Source of the DNA: Oscillospiraceae bacterium
GTDB lineage: Bacteria; Bacillota; Clostridia; Oscillospirales; Oscillospiraceae
Reading direction: 5' to 3'
Assembly (NCBI GenBank): GCA_910575505.1
Contig: CAJTFK010000029.1
Coordinates: forward strand, 1 to 48,158
DNA: 48,158 nucleotides
The position numbers were made by a program, and so were the translations under genes. Positions within the stretch are counted from its first letter, which is position 1; each line of letters begins with the position of its first letter. Positions 31,810 to 39,852 of this stretch are shown in pieces. Under the pieces are notes generated by a model that was not told the DNA's origin, searched no databases, and was given only the letters and a program-made list of their open reading frames with translations.

Positions 31810-32157
31810 ATGAAGAAAGTCAAAATCACGATCTTGCAAACCACGTTTAACAAGGAACTGGCCGAAGTTTACGGTGCCGACGGACTTGGCCCCTGCCCCA
31901 TGATGAAAGAGGGTCAGGTTTTTTATGCCGACTACGCCAAGCCGGACGGTTTTTGCGACGAAGCGTGGAAAGCCGTCTATCAGTATGTTTTTGCGCTGGC
32001 GCACGGGGCAGGAAACGACACGTTTTATTACGGCGACTGGATCAAGGTGCCGGGCGTTGCGATTTGCAGCTGCAACGACGGCCTGCGTCCCGTTATTATG
32101 AAATTGGAAGCCACTGATGATAACGCAAGCATGAACTACACGCCTGTTGAGCGATAA
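31810..32157 (+). CDS. TIGR04076 family protein
   Basis: 115 residues. KVKITILQTTFNKELAEVYG, CPMMKEGQVF and FYYGDWIKVPGVAICSCNDGLRPVIMKLEATD are characteristic of this uncharacterised family of small cytoplasmic proteins found in anaerobes. Several cysteines (CPMM, FCDEAW, CSCNDG) may bind a metal or react with a substrate. It is intact and ends just before a strong bidirectional terminator. Confidence 0.75.
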   Translation: MKKVKITILQTTFNKELAEVYGADGLGPCPMMKEGQVFYADYAKPDGFCDEAWKAVYQYVFALAHGAGNDTFYYGDWIKVPGVAICSCNDGLRPVIMKLEATDDNASMNYTPVER

Positions 32158-32173
32158 GAAACCGCAGTTTTGC

Positions 32174-32204
32174 AGGAGCGGCCCCAGGGTATGGGACCGC
32201 TCCT
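32174..32204. terminator. Bidirectional terminator between convergent genes
   Basis: AGGAGCGGCCC at 32174-32184 pairs with GGGACCGCTCCT at 32193-32204 with one mismatch. It lies between the plus-strand TIGR04076 gene and the minus-strand surface protein. Confidence 0.6.
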
Positions 32205-32214
32205 GTTCACGTGC

Positions 32215-33957
32215 TTAATAGCCTGTCTTGGGGAGCTTAGGAGTAACCGTAGGCGTCAGCTTGCGAATCACCGTGACCCAGGTGGCCTGGGCTGTCTGCC
32301 AGGTGCCCTGGTACTTGCCTCCGGCATCGGCCCGGTTGACGAGCTGATAGCCATTGGCCGCTGTGCCGCTGACGGCGATGGTCAATGTGGGATTGCTGGT
32401 GGACTGGAAGCCCACGAGGACCTTCCCGAAGTCGAAATAGATGTTGGTGGCAACCTCCCCGGCCTGCACAGGAATGGCGCTGAGGCTGAAGGAATAATTG
32501 CTAGAGGTAATCAGGTTGGACGCCAGGACCTGATAGGTGTCGGAGTAATTTGTCTTATACAGAATCCGGTAGTTCAGCCGGGCGCTGTAGGTGCCGGTCG
32601 TAATGACCATGGCCCGGGCGGCGTCAGTAGGAATTCGGTCATGCCAGTAGAAATTCTCCAGTGCCACGTTGCTGGTGTTGGCGATGGTGAAGTCGTAGCG
32701 CATCTGATTTCCCGCCAGGACTTCGGCGTTGCCCCGTTTCGTGATGGTGACGCCCAGGCCAGCGTGCTTGTCGTAGTCGCTGACCTTGATGATCTGGCCG
32801 GAGTATTCCAGCGTTTCGTCAAACATGGTCTTGCTGACCTGCCAGTAGGCCGGAGCCGTCACCTCTTTGATTTTGTAGCGGCCCAGGGGGAGCGGCTTGG
32901 AAGCGGCGATGCCTCTGGCGTCCGTAGTGATGTAGTCCACCACCTTGTTACTGCGGGGGTCGCTGATCTCATAAACCGCGCCCTGGAGGGGCGTTCCTGC
33001 GGGAGTGCCGGTGACCTCGTTATATTCGGCGGCGTACTTCATCCCCTGAATCTGTCCGGTGATGGGCGTATTCTCCCACTCGATCTCAATCGTCTTTCCG
33101 GGATGGACATAGATGGTCTTATACTCCTTGTCCAGTTCGTAGCCGGGAGCGGCCTCCAGCTCGCGGAGGTACAGCCGCCCCTTGCCCTGAACGGTCAGAT
33201 CGTCGATATAGATGTAGCCCTCATTGTCCGTGCTGTACTGGCCGATGGGGTTCTTGCTTTCATCGTACAGCAGGAATTTCACGTCATAAATCCCGTCTCC
33301 GGTGACGGAATTGATTTTGTGTATGATGATTCCCGAAAAGGGGGCGTTGGTCACGGTGAGGGTGGTAGTCTCATTGTCCCGGATAGTGAAATAGTGGGGT
33401 GTGGCGTCAATCTTGAAGCCCTCAGCGGCCTTGATTTCAACGGCACAGTAATCGCCTGCGTCCAGATTCACATGGACCCGGCCGTTCTTGCCTGTGGTGA
33501 CAGTTTGCACCAATGCACCGTCCATCTTGCGGATCTCAAAGGTAACGCCGGGAATGCGTTTGGTTTCGCCGCTGGCGCTGACCTTGATGAGTTCCAAGCC
33601 ACCGATGGGTGCGTTGTAGAAGGTGAGAGTCTGCGCTTCGCCCTCCTTAATCTCGATGGACTTCGGCGTCCCGTCCAGTACGAACCCGTCCACGGTCTTG
33701 GTCTCCTTAGCGGTGATGACCGTCCCTGCTTTCAGGCCAGAGAAGGTAATGCGGCCATATTCGTCGGTTCGGTAGATTCCCTGATTGGGCCCAACGAAAG
33801 CGCCGCTGCTGTCGGTAATCAGGAATTCGACTCCGGCCAGGGGCTTGTCCATGGTGCCCGCCACCAGCTTTTGAATCGTGAGGGCAGTTCCTGGAACATT
33901 GTAAGCAGTGTTTTTCTTCTTTTTTAGAGAGGCGGAGAGTTCAAGTCCTATAGATTG
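32215..33957 (-). pseudogene. SpaA/Cna-B type surface protein ending in LPKTGY, 5'-truncated
   Basis: An open frame of 580 codons without start. At least four Cna-B/SpaA-like beta domains are visible, each opening with a PLAGVEFLI-type strand and a closing YxxxE segment (for example IPGVTFEIRKMDG to GDYCAVEIKAAEG, and PLQGAVYEISDPRSNKV to GRYKIKEVTAPAYW). These form isopeptide bonds in adhesins. The C-terminus is LPKTGY, a sortase motif, directly followed by a stop with no membrane helix. The N-terminal signal and first domains are missing: the frame opens only at a TAG at 33958-33960, the likely edge of the ICE remnant. Confidence 0.75.
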
Positions 33958-33960
33958 CTA

Positions 33961-34075
33961 AAATATTCCAAAACCGCCTTTTTGCATCTTCACCGCGTTA
34001 TTTTGTTTCACGCGTCCAAGTTTTCCAATTCTTTTCTGTTGTTCTTGCTTTTTTGAGAAATCGGCTTTAAAAAGC
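33961..34075. other. AT-rich junction between ICE remnant and tRNA
   Basis: No gene. It is an AT-rich stretch between the start-less surface protein frame and the tRNA terminator. No obvious direct repeat of the tRNA 3' end was seen here. Confidence 0.5.
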
Positions 34076-34105
34076 AAAAATCCCGCACAAAAGTACGGGA
34101 TTTTT
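34076..34105 (-). terminator. Terminator of the tRNA-Gly transcript
   Basis: AAAAATCCCG (34076-34085) pairs with CGGGATTTTT (34096-34105). On the minus strand the stem ends in a T-run 28 bases after the tRNA CCA. Confidence 0.8.
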
Positions 34106-34132
34106 GCCTGCATCTTTTTTGTCAATGCAAGT

Positions 34133-34206
34133 TGGAGCAGGGTACGGGAGTCGAACCCGCCTCACATGCTTGGGAAGCACGGGTACTACCGATGTACTAA
34201 CCCTGC
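34133..34206 (-). tRNA. tRNA-Gly (anticodon CCC)
   Basis: The minus strand folds into a standard cloverleaf. The acceptor is GCAGGGT with ACCCTGC. The D arm is GTAC/GTAC and the anticodon stem is CGTGC/GCATG with loop TTCCCAA (anticodon CCC). The T arm has TTCGACT in the loop. Discriminator T and an encoded CCA end it at 34133. A promoter and terminator flank it, so it is transcribed alone. Confidence 0.92.
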
Positions 34207-34244
34207 CAATCAACAGCCTGCTTGAGTCCTTGCCTGTAAGACTT

Positions 34245-34273
34245 ATTATAATCGGAACACAGGAAAAAATCAA
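34245..34273 (-). promoter_or_regulatory. Promoter of tRNA-Gly
   Basis: On the minus strand: TTGATT (34268-34273), a 17-base spacer, and TATAAT (34245-34250), 39 bases before the tRNA 5' end. Confidence 0.75.
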
Positions 34274-34315
34274 GACTTTTTTGCGGTTTTCTTTTTTCTT
34301 TTAATGCTTATCGAT

Positions 34316-34850
34316 TTAACACAGCAAGGCACAAGATGCAGCAACAGCCCTGTTAAGACGGAAAAATAACTGATTAGCAGTGTTTCTGCGGTTGAAGCAG
34401 AACTCATCCATATAGCTTTGCAGATAAACGCATCTGCCGTGGCAGGTTCCCAATAGAAACACCTTGAAATTGCTGATGACCGTATGGAGCCAATGCAGAT
34501 TGCCAGCTTCGCAGCAGCTATAGCTAAGCACGGCATTTTCCAGACTGCGGTAACTGTGATATCCGCCGCACTCTACTTTGGTGTGCTCTGTGAAGCACTG
34601 GTCCATGGTCTAATGCAAGGTCTTTCCTTTGAAGCCGTCTACAACCTTCATCCGGACAAACAGGGGAATCCCGTCTTCCGTCCTGGATATTGCGGCTACA
34701 CCCTAGATCTTGTCTGTTCCCCGACCGCACTTTCCGTTAATGGAGGGACTGCCAACATAGTAATCATCCATCTCTACAATACCGAAAAGTTTGTCTTTCC
34801 AAATGGAATAGCCGTCACCCACATCTTGGGGGCGTGGCTGTCTAAAATCG
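34316..34850 (-). pseudogene. IS1595-family transposase remnant
   Basis: Reading the minus strand gives SIWKDKLFGIVEMDDYYVGSP, GKCGRGTDK, an in-frame stop, GVAAISRTEDGIPLFVRMKVVDGFKG, a second stop, then HTKVECGGYHSYRSLENAVLSY and LHTVISNFKVFLLGTCHGRC to YLQSYMDEFCFNRRN. EMDDYYVG, GRGTDK and the YMDEFxxRRN ending are marks of ISXO2-like IS1595 transposases. At least two stops and the missing N-terminus make it inactive. No inverted repeats were identified. Confidence 0.7.
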
Positions 34851-34931
34851 AAAAGCATATTTCATTTTAAACTTTTTCGGATTCCTCTCAAAACGCTCCG
34901 AAAAGACTTGGAAAAAGCTCAAAACAGTCCG

Positions 34932-34985
34932 GTTCCGCTTGCGTCAGGAACAGACGCCGGTCCGCCTTGGGAAAGACGGACCGGC
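34932..34985 (-). terminator. Tandem hairpins after rpsR
   Basis: GCCGGTCCG (34956-34964) pairs with CGGACCGGC (34977-34985), followed on the minus strand by GTTCC/GGAAC (34932-34951) and later a short T-rich stretch. It is the probable terminator of the rpsF-ssb-rpsR operon. Confidence 0.6.
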
Positions 34986-34999
34986 TCGGAACCAGACAC

Positions 35000-35251
35000 T
35001 CAGTCGGTGACGTAGGGCAGCAGCGCGATCTGACGGGCGCGCTTGATGGCCTCAGTCAGCTGACGCTGATGCATGGCGCAGGTACCGGTGGTCCGGCGGG
35101 GCAGAATCTTGGCCCGCTCAGAGATGAACCGGCGCAGCTTCGCGGCGTCCTTATAGTCAATGTGCTCGCACTTCTCGGCGCAGAACTGACAAACCTTGCG
35201 CCGCTTGCCCCGGTTGGGCCGTGCGGGCCGTGCTTCACGATCATAAGCCAT
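35000..35251 (-). CDS. rpsR: 30S ribosomal protein S18
   Basis: 83 residues. The conserved core is [55 protein letters not shown], and the N-terminus has a zinc-like CQFCAEKC. S18 binds 16S rRNA in the platform of the small subunit with S6. It is the third gene of the standard rpsF-ssb-rpsR operon, with AAAGGAGG before the ATG. Confidence 0.97.
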   Translation of the reverse strand: MAYDREARPARPNRGKRRKVCQFCAEKCEHIDYKDAAKLRRFISERAKILPRRTTGTCAMHQRQLTEAIKRARQIALLPYVTD

Positions 35252-35379
35252 GAGTTGTTTCCTCCTTTATAAAGATGGCGTCCCAAGCCTCTTCGGCCCG
35301 GCGGACACTTCCTCCGCCGCCCGGCACACCGGGGGACGCGGGCAGCGGGTCCCGAAATCGGGGCCCGATTCAGTTTTGC

Positions 35380-35844
35380 TCAAAACGGCAGCTCGCCGTC
35401 CTCCTCGTTGACCTCGGAGAAGTCCGTGGCCTCACTGTGGGAGGCGGAACCTTGTCCGGAACCGCCATAGGCGGGCGCTGGCGAACCATAGGGCGGAGGC
35501 GAACCATAGTCTCCGCCGCTGTCGCGCTTGGAGTCGCCGAAATAGATATTATCGGCCACCACCTCGGCACTTCTCCGCTTGCCGCCTTCCCGATCCGTCC
35601 AGTCACGGATCTGCAGACGGCCTTCCACCACGGCCATGCGGCCCTTGGTGAAATACTTGCTGACAAATTCCGCAGTACCGCGCCAAGCCACCACGTCAAT
35701 AAAGTCGGTTTCCTTCTCGCCGCTCTGGGACTTGTAATCCCGGTCCACGGCCAGGGAAAAGGACGTAACTGCGGTGCCGTTCTGCGTGCGGCGCAGCTCC
35801 GGGTCACGGGTCAGGCGGCCCATGATAAATATTTTGTTCAGCAT
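35380..35844 (-). CDS. ssb: Single-stranded DNA-binding protein
   Basis: 154 residues. The OB-fold (about 1-105) has NKIFIMGRLTRDPELR, SFSLAVDR, FIDVVAWRGTAEFVSKYFTKGRMAVVEGRLQIRDW. A Gly/Ser/Tyr-rich linker follows and the acidic tip is DGELPF, where replication and repair proteins dock. Between rpsF and rpsR as in most Firmicutes, so this is the chromosomal copy. Confidence 0.97.
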   Translation of the reverse strand: MLNKIFIMGRLTRDPELRRTQNGTAVTSFSLAVDRDYKSQSGEKETDFIDVVAWRGTAEFVSKYFTKGRMAVVEGRLQIRDWTDREGGKRRSAEVVADNIYFGDSKRDSGGDYGSPPPYGSPAPAYGGSGQGSASHSEATDFSEVNEEDGELPF

Positions 35845-35856
35845 TGGGAGTCCTCC

Positions 35857-36153
35857 TTATTCACCTTTGCAGACGATCAGAGAACGCATGATACCGTCGG
35901 TAATTCCGAGAACACGGTCCAGCTCCTTGGGGAAGGACGGCTCGCTGGTGAAGCTCATCAGCACATAGTAACCGTCGTTCTTGTAATCAATGGGATAGGC
36001 GAGACGGCGGGCGCCCCACTCCTCCACCTCCACGGCGGAGCCATGCTGCTCGGCCAGGGCCTGGAACTTCGCCACGGTAGCGGCGATACCCTCCTCACCC
36101 TGTGCGGGGTCGATGATATATACGACCTCATAATTGGCAGTAACCTTTGCCAT
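35857..36153 (-). CDS. rpsF: 30S ribosomal protein S6
   Basis: 98 residues from ATG 36153 (MAKVTANYEVVYIIDPAQGEEG), with GGAGGTG seven bases before it. The extension to 36186 has no ribosome site. The RRM-like fold ends MRSLIVCKGE. First gene of the operon, 12 bases before ssb. Confidence 0.95.
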   Translation of the reverse strand: MAKVTANYEVVYIIDPAQGEEGIAATVAKFQALAEQHGSAVEVEEWGARRLAYPIDYKNDGYYVLMSFTSEPSFPKELDRVLGITDGIMRSLIVCKGE

Positions 36154-36232
36154 ATTTGCACCTCCTTTTGGACAAATGGCCCTCATCTCTCATGAGAGCA
36201 AGGATTTTCACCTGCAGACTGCAAGCCTAATC

Positions 36233-36260
36233 ATTATATCGAAATTTTGGAAAATGTCAA
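36233..36260 (-). promoter_or_regulatory. Promoter of the rpsF operon
   Basis: On the minus strand: TTGACA (36255-36260), 16-base spacer, TATAAT (36233-36238), about 80 bases before rpsF. The leader contains the palindrome CTCTCATGAGAG. Many rpsF leaders bind S6-S18 for autoregulation; I could not identify the diagnostic motif with confidence. Confidence 0.8.
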
Positions 36261-36311
36261 GAAAAAACTCTAATTATTTTCTGCTTTTTTAAAAATCATC
36301 TGAAAATCTGA

Positions 36312-36340
36312 TTGACTTTCCAATCCTGGTGTGCTATTCT
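36312..36340 (+). promoter_or_regulatory. Promoter of the flavoprotein gene
   Basis: TTGACT (36312-36317), 17-base spacer, TATTCT (36335-36340). It is divergent from the rpsF promoter and leaves a leader of about 115 bases before ATG 36459. Confidence 0.55.
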
Positions 36341-36458
36341 TGTGCAAACACGTACAAGTATTATTTGCCGCCGGGCAGCGCTTGTTTCCATTCCGTCAGG
36401 CCATAGAAGGAATGGATAACAGGCGCTTGTTTTTTTGAGTGAAGTGGGGGTCAAAACT

Positions 36459-36962
36459 ATGTTTCGCGAAATGCGCCGTAAAAAACAAGCACTTACTCCG
36501 GAAGACAGCACTGCAGTATTGATGCGTGGAACATCTGGCGTACTGGCTGTGATGGGAGATAACGGCTATCCTTATGCCGTTCCAATCAGCTATGCCTATT
36601 ATGGGACGCATATTTATTTTCATTGTGCAAAAGCCGGTCACAAGCTGGATGCAATCAAGCGGGACAATAAAGCCTCCTTCTGTGTTATTGATAAGGACGA
36701 GGTTATTCCGGAAGAATATACGTCCTATTTCAGAAGTGTCATTGTTTTTGGAACCATCCGTATCATTGAAAACGAGCAGGAAAAACGGGATGCCATTGAA
36801 AAACTGGCTCTGAAATATGCTCCTGAAGATACCGGCACCCACCGAAAATCATCTATCGACCGGGAATGGGAGCCGCTATGTATGCTGGAGATGACGATAG
36901 AATACCTAACCGGTAAGGAGGCCATTGAACTGGTGCGGGAAAAAAATCAGGCCAAAGAATAA
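36459..36962 (+). CDS. Pyridoxamine 5'-phosphate oxidase-like flavoprotein (NimA-like)
   Basis: 167 residues. MFREMRRKKQALTPEDSTAVLMRGTSGVLAVMG is the usual start of Nim/PNPOx-like split-barrel proteins. FMN-binding strands follow (GYPYAVPISYAYYGTHIYFHCAKAGHKLDAIKRDNKASFCVI) and VIVFGTIRIIENEQEKRDAIEKLALKYAP. Some members reduce 5-nitroimidazoles and give resistance, but most have unknown substrates. Sequence alone does not separate them. The gene is monocistronic with its own promoter and terminator. Confidence 0.8.
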   Translation: MFREMRRKKQALTPEDSTAVLMRGTSGVLAVMGDNGYPYAVPISYAYYGTHIYFHCAKAGHKLDAIKRDNKASFCVIDKDEVIPEEYTSYFRSVIVFGTIRIIENEQEKRDAIEKLALKYAPEDTGTHRKSSIDREWEPLCMLEMTIEYLTGKEAIELVREKNQAKE

Positions 36963-36972
36963 ACCTGGGACC

Positions 36973-37027
36973 CACTGAATGATCTCAGTGTGACAGGCCG
37001 GTGCGAGTCGCATTGACCTGTCTTTTT
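36973..37027 (+). terminator. Terminator after the flavoprotein gene
   Basis: CACTGA/TCAGTG (36973-36990) is followed by GACAGG (36992-36997) pairing with CCTGTC (37017-37022) and TTTTT at 37023-37027. Confidence 0.75.
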
Positions 37028-37116
37028 ATCCGTAATAGGAGGTCGTATCCCATGTATGAGGGGAAAACACATAATTTATAGCAGCCCAGCAAAATAATGG
37101 GGCATTGACTTAGATC

Positions 37117-37976
37117 TTAGATAATGTCTACACAAAAAGTCGGAATTGAAATAGAATGGAGATATCTTAATAAGGATGGGCATGAAAAAGATGGAAGCTT
37201 CCTATCACCGACACGACATAAGCGACAACGTATGGGTGCTGCTGGAACCACATCTGCCGGGACAGCGCGGCCAGTGGGGAGGAATCTCTCAGGATAACCG
37301 ACGGTTTATCAACGCGTTTTTTTGGGTGCTGCGAACCGGAGCACCCTGGCGGGACCTGCCTCCCGATTACGGGAAATGGGGCAGCGTTCATCAGCGGTTC
37401 ATCCGTTGGCGCAGAAAAGGCGTCTGGGAAAAACTTCTGAAAATTCTGATTGACGAGCCGGATTATGAATGGATGATGATTGATGCCAGTCATATCAAAA
37501 TGCATCCCCAGGCGGCGGGAGCGAAGGGCGGCAATCAGGATATGTCCGGGACAAAAGGGGGCTCAACACCAAAATACATCTGGCCGTGGATGCGCATGGT
37601 ATGCCAGCCCGAATCCCTGTTACAGAAGGTATCGAGCGGATTGCAAAGAAGCTGTCCACCTGATAGATGATATTTCTGCGGAAACTCTGCTGGCAGACCG
37701 TGGCTATGACACAAATGGTATCCTGGCCTATGCGGTTTCGGCGGGGATGGAGCCTGTGATCCCGTCGAAGAAGAACCGTAAAGAACAGCGCGACTATGAT
37801 AAATATCTCTGTAAACTGCGTCATTTGGCAGAAAACTGCTTCCTAATCCTGAAACGCTGGAGAGGTATTGGCACTCGCTATGCCAATACCTCAGATGCCT
37901 TTATCGCTGCGGTACACGTCCGTTGTATCGCTATTTGGGCTGCTATTCGCGCTTAACTCGTTTAGACATTATCTAA
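37117..37976 (+). mobile_element. IS5-family (IS427-type) insertion sequence
   Basis: Terminal inverted repeats TTAGATAATGTCTA (37117-37130) and TAGACATTATCTAA (37963-37976) match perfectly over 14 bases. The element of about 860 bp holds one transposase in two or three frames. Its right end supplies the stop codon of the reading frame that follows rlmD. Confidence 0.85.
37176..37956 (+). pseudogene. IS5-family transposase, frame-shifted
   Basis: The first frame (from ATG 37176 or 37185) reads SYHRHDISDNVWVLLEPHLPG, RRFINAFFWVLRTGAPWRDLPPDYGKW and MMIDASHIKMHPQAAG to SGTKG. Then a -1 frame gives RGLNTKIHLAVDAHGMPARIPVTEG, and a third frame gives ADCKEAVHLIDDISAETLLADRGYDTNG to YLCKLRHLAENCFLILKRWRGI. 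The first switch occurs at ACAAAAGG and may be programmed, as is usual in the IS427 group. The second, near 37640, looks like a one-base loss. The DDE residues are preserved across the pieces, but one uninterrupted product cannot be made without two shifts. Confidence 0.8.
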
Positions 37977-38239
37977 ATCATGTTGAAATATTTCAATACC
38001 GCCATAATTGCCTTTTCCTTCTCCGGCGGACAAGTGGGAACCTTGACATTTTCCGACTTCACCAGGTTGTAATTCTCCCCAACCTCCAGCCCGCACTTCC
38101 GCTTGACCTGAGAGATACACAGACTGGACACCTTCAGCCCAAACTTCTCCAGCACATACGCTTTGATCTCCCCATAGGTAGCGCCCTTTTTAAACTCCGA
38201 CATATCCATATTTTCCAAAGAGAACTCCACTCTGACCTT
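37973..38239 (-). pseudogene. C-terminal extension of the RlmD-type methyltransferase, cut off by an amber codon
   Basis: In the same frame as rlmD, directly after its TAG (38240-38242), the sequence reads KVRVEFSLENMDMSEFKKGATYGEIKAYVLEKFGLKVSSL, then CISQVKRKCGLEVGENYNLVKSENVKVP and YFNMI. This domain is normally fused to the C-terminus of RumA-like methyltransferases in Clostridia, with Lys (AAG) where this copy has TAG. Its stop codon comes from the IS5 inverted repeat. It could be made alone only from GTG or ATG starts inside (for example near 38230), which lack a good ribosome site. Confidence 0.75.
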
Positions 38240-39598
38240 CTACGAGTCGATTTCTCCCCTGGAAAGAAGAACAACCGTCTCCACATGCCGTGTCCCCGGG
38301 AACATATCCACCGCCGCCGCCCGGACCGCTCTGTACCCGAATCCGCCGAAGATCTTCACGTCCCGGCCCAGGGTGCCGGGGTCACAGGAGACATAGACCA
38401 CCCGTTCCGGCCCCATCCCGGCAATGGACGCGATGACCTCCGGCGCCAGACCCTTTCGGGGCGGGTCCACCGTCACCACGTCGGGATGCAGTCCCTCCGC
38501 CGCCAGCCTCGCCGCCGTCTCCGCCGCGTCGCCGCAGAAGAATTCCGCGTTCTCCACACCATTCCGCCGGGCGTTTTCCTCCGCGTCCCGGATGGCGGCG
38601 GGCACAATTTCCGCGCCAATCACACGCTTTGCCCGGCCCGCCAGACACAGGGTGATGGTCCCTGTGCCGCAGTAAAGGTCCAGGGCGGTCTCCGCTCCCG
38701 TCAGACCGGCAAACTCCAGGGCCTTCCCATAGAGGACTTCTGCCTGGTCCCGGTTCACCTGATAAAAAGAGGGCGGGGACAGCTTGAATTCCAGGCCGCA
38801 GAGCCGGTCCATCAAAAAATCCTGCCCCCAGAGGGTCCGGTATTTCTCGCCCAGAACTACGTTGCCTCTCTTGGTGTTGGTATTCAGCAGCACGCCCGCC
38901 GTCTTGGGGGCGGCGGCCAATACCATAGCCGCCAGCTCCGGCTCCCGGGGGACCTGCTTTCCATTGGCTACCACGCAGCACAGGCTTTGGCCCCGCCGGT
39001 TGGCCCGGACATAGATGTGGCGGACAAGGCCCTTGCCGGTGGCCTCGTCATAGGCGGAAATTTTATAGCGCTTCATCCAGTTCCCCACGGCTCCGACGGT
39101 ACGGTCGAAGACCTCCGGCTGAAGCAGGCAGCGCTTTACCGGGACCACCTGGTGGCTCCGGGCCCGGTAAAAACCAATCTCTCCTCCGGCACTCACGGGA
39201 TACTGGCATTTGTTTCGATAGCCCTCCGGATTTCCGGCTCCCAGAATCTCCTCCACCTGGACGCCGGTCCCGCCCAGCCGGGTCAGGGCGTCCTGGACCC
39301 GCTGCCGCTTGGCCCGGAGCTCTTCGGCATAGGTGAGGTGGCGGAAATCACACCCGCCGCAGTCCCCGAAATAGGGGCAGTCCGGTTTTGTCCGCTCAGG
39401 AGACAGCGCATGAATCTTCACGATTTCCCCGGCGGCGGCGCTCTTCATCACCCGTGTAATCCGCAGGTCCACAGTCTCCCCCCGGACGGCCCGGGGCACA
39501 AACACCACTGCGCCGTCCAGACGGACGATGCCCAGGCCCTCGCTGGAGTAGCCCTCCACCATACCGGTGTAAATCTGGTTTTTCCGGAGCTTTTCCAT
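38240..39598 (-). CDS. rlmD: 23S rRNA (uracil-C5)-methyltransferase, RlmD/RumA type
   Basis: 452 residues. The N-terminal TRAM domain is at about 1-60 (KNQIYTGMVEGYSSEGLGIVRLDGAVVFVPRAVRGE). A 4Fe-4S cluster motif CPYFGDCGGCDF follows near 79-90. The SAM domain has LDLYCGTGTITLCLA and VVTVDPPRKGL, and the catalytic Cys is in VVYVSCDPGTLGRD. It methylates a uracil in 23S rRNA (U1939 or a neighbour such as U747; the sequence does not decide). The stop is a TAG that separates the usual C-terminal extension, so the enzyme is shortened but its core is complete. Confidence 0.9.
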   Translation of the reverse strand: MEKLRKNQIYTGMVEGYSSEGLGIVRLDGAVVFVPRAVRGETVDLRITRVMKSAAAGEIVKIHALSPERTKPDCPYFGDCGGCDFRHLTYAEELRAKRQRVQDALTRLGGTGVQVEEILGAGNPEGYRNKCQYPVSAGGEIGFYRARSHQVVPVKRCLLQPEVFDRTVGAVGNWMKRYKISAYDEATGKGLVRHIYVRANRRGQSLCCVVANGKQVPREPELAAMVLAAAPKTAGVLLNTNTKRGNVVLGEKYRTLWGQDFLMDRLCGLEFKLSPPSFYQVNRDQAEVLYGKALEFAGLTGAETALDLYCGTGTITLCLAGRAKRVIGAEIVPAAIRDAEENARRNGVENAEFFCGDAAETAARLAAEGLHPDVVTVDPPRKGLAPEVIASIAGMGPERVVYVSCDPGTLGRDVKIFGGFGYRAVRAAAVDMFPGTRHVETVVLLSRGEIDS

Positions 39599-39627
39599 AA
39601 AACGGAGTTCCTTTCTGTATGTTTACG

Positions 39628-39810
39628 AAAAACCCTGCAAGGGCCTTTGAAATGGCCGGTCTCGTGGGGTTTCTTCTTTTTCGGAACGGAAGAAAGCTGC
39701 GAAAGGAACCCGGCAGGGGTTCCTTTCGCTTTCAGTCAATAGGAGTTCAAAGCCTTACGGGGGTTTGAAATCTTGCTCAGCCTGTCGAAAAGACTGTTTC
39801 GGCAGGCTGA
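39628..39810. terminator. Cluster of three hairpins between rlmD and the RNase gene
   Basis: AAACCC/GGGTTT with an inner GGCC/GGCC (about 39629-39672, followed by a T-rich stretch on the plus strand). GAAAGGAACCC/GGGGTTCCTTTC (39701-39727). TCAGCCTGTCGAAA/TTTCGGCAGGCTGA (39777-39810, one G-T pair). The last is placed as terminator of the minus-strand RNase gene that stops at 39853. The others may shield the rlmD leader. Confidence 0.65.
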
Positions 39811-39852
39811 GCTCCCGGTCCGGGGCCCCTTTCCGTTTGGCCTATCATACCA

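Larger units (their letters stand above)
13858..33957 (-). mobile_element. Decayed integrative conjugative element (Tn1549-like gene content)
   Basis: The gene order on the minus strand is surface protein, HD-GYP protein, pilin, VirB6, NlpC/P60, regulator, PrgI, VirB4-N-like, VirB4, DUF6100-like, exported protein, unknown, VirD4, RepA, DUF5697-like, S1 protein. This matches clostridial ICEs. At least six of these carry disabling lesions. Relaxase and integrase are not in the window. They may lie left of the window, beyond the inserted transposon, or be lost. Confidence 0.8.

Noticed and set aside
32170..33927. 585-codon plus-strand open frame opposite the surface protein
   Set aside because: The minus strand carries clear Cna-B domains; the plus-strand product has no domain.
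34133..34206. tRNA as part of an ICE tRNA array
   Set aside because: It has its own promoter and terminator and stands next to the ribosomal protein operon, so it is treated as chromosomal.
38240..38242. Pyrrolysine-type or recoded amber codon
   Set aside because: No pyl genes are visible, other genes in the window use TAG as an ordinary stop, and a single AAG to TAG change is simpler. Kept only as a point to check by reads.
37868..39742. 624-codon plus-strand open frame across rlmD
   Set aside because: It spans the IS5 end, an amber-split gene and a terminator region, and is antisense to a well-defined methyltransferase.
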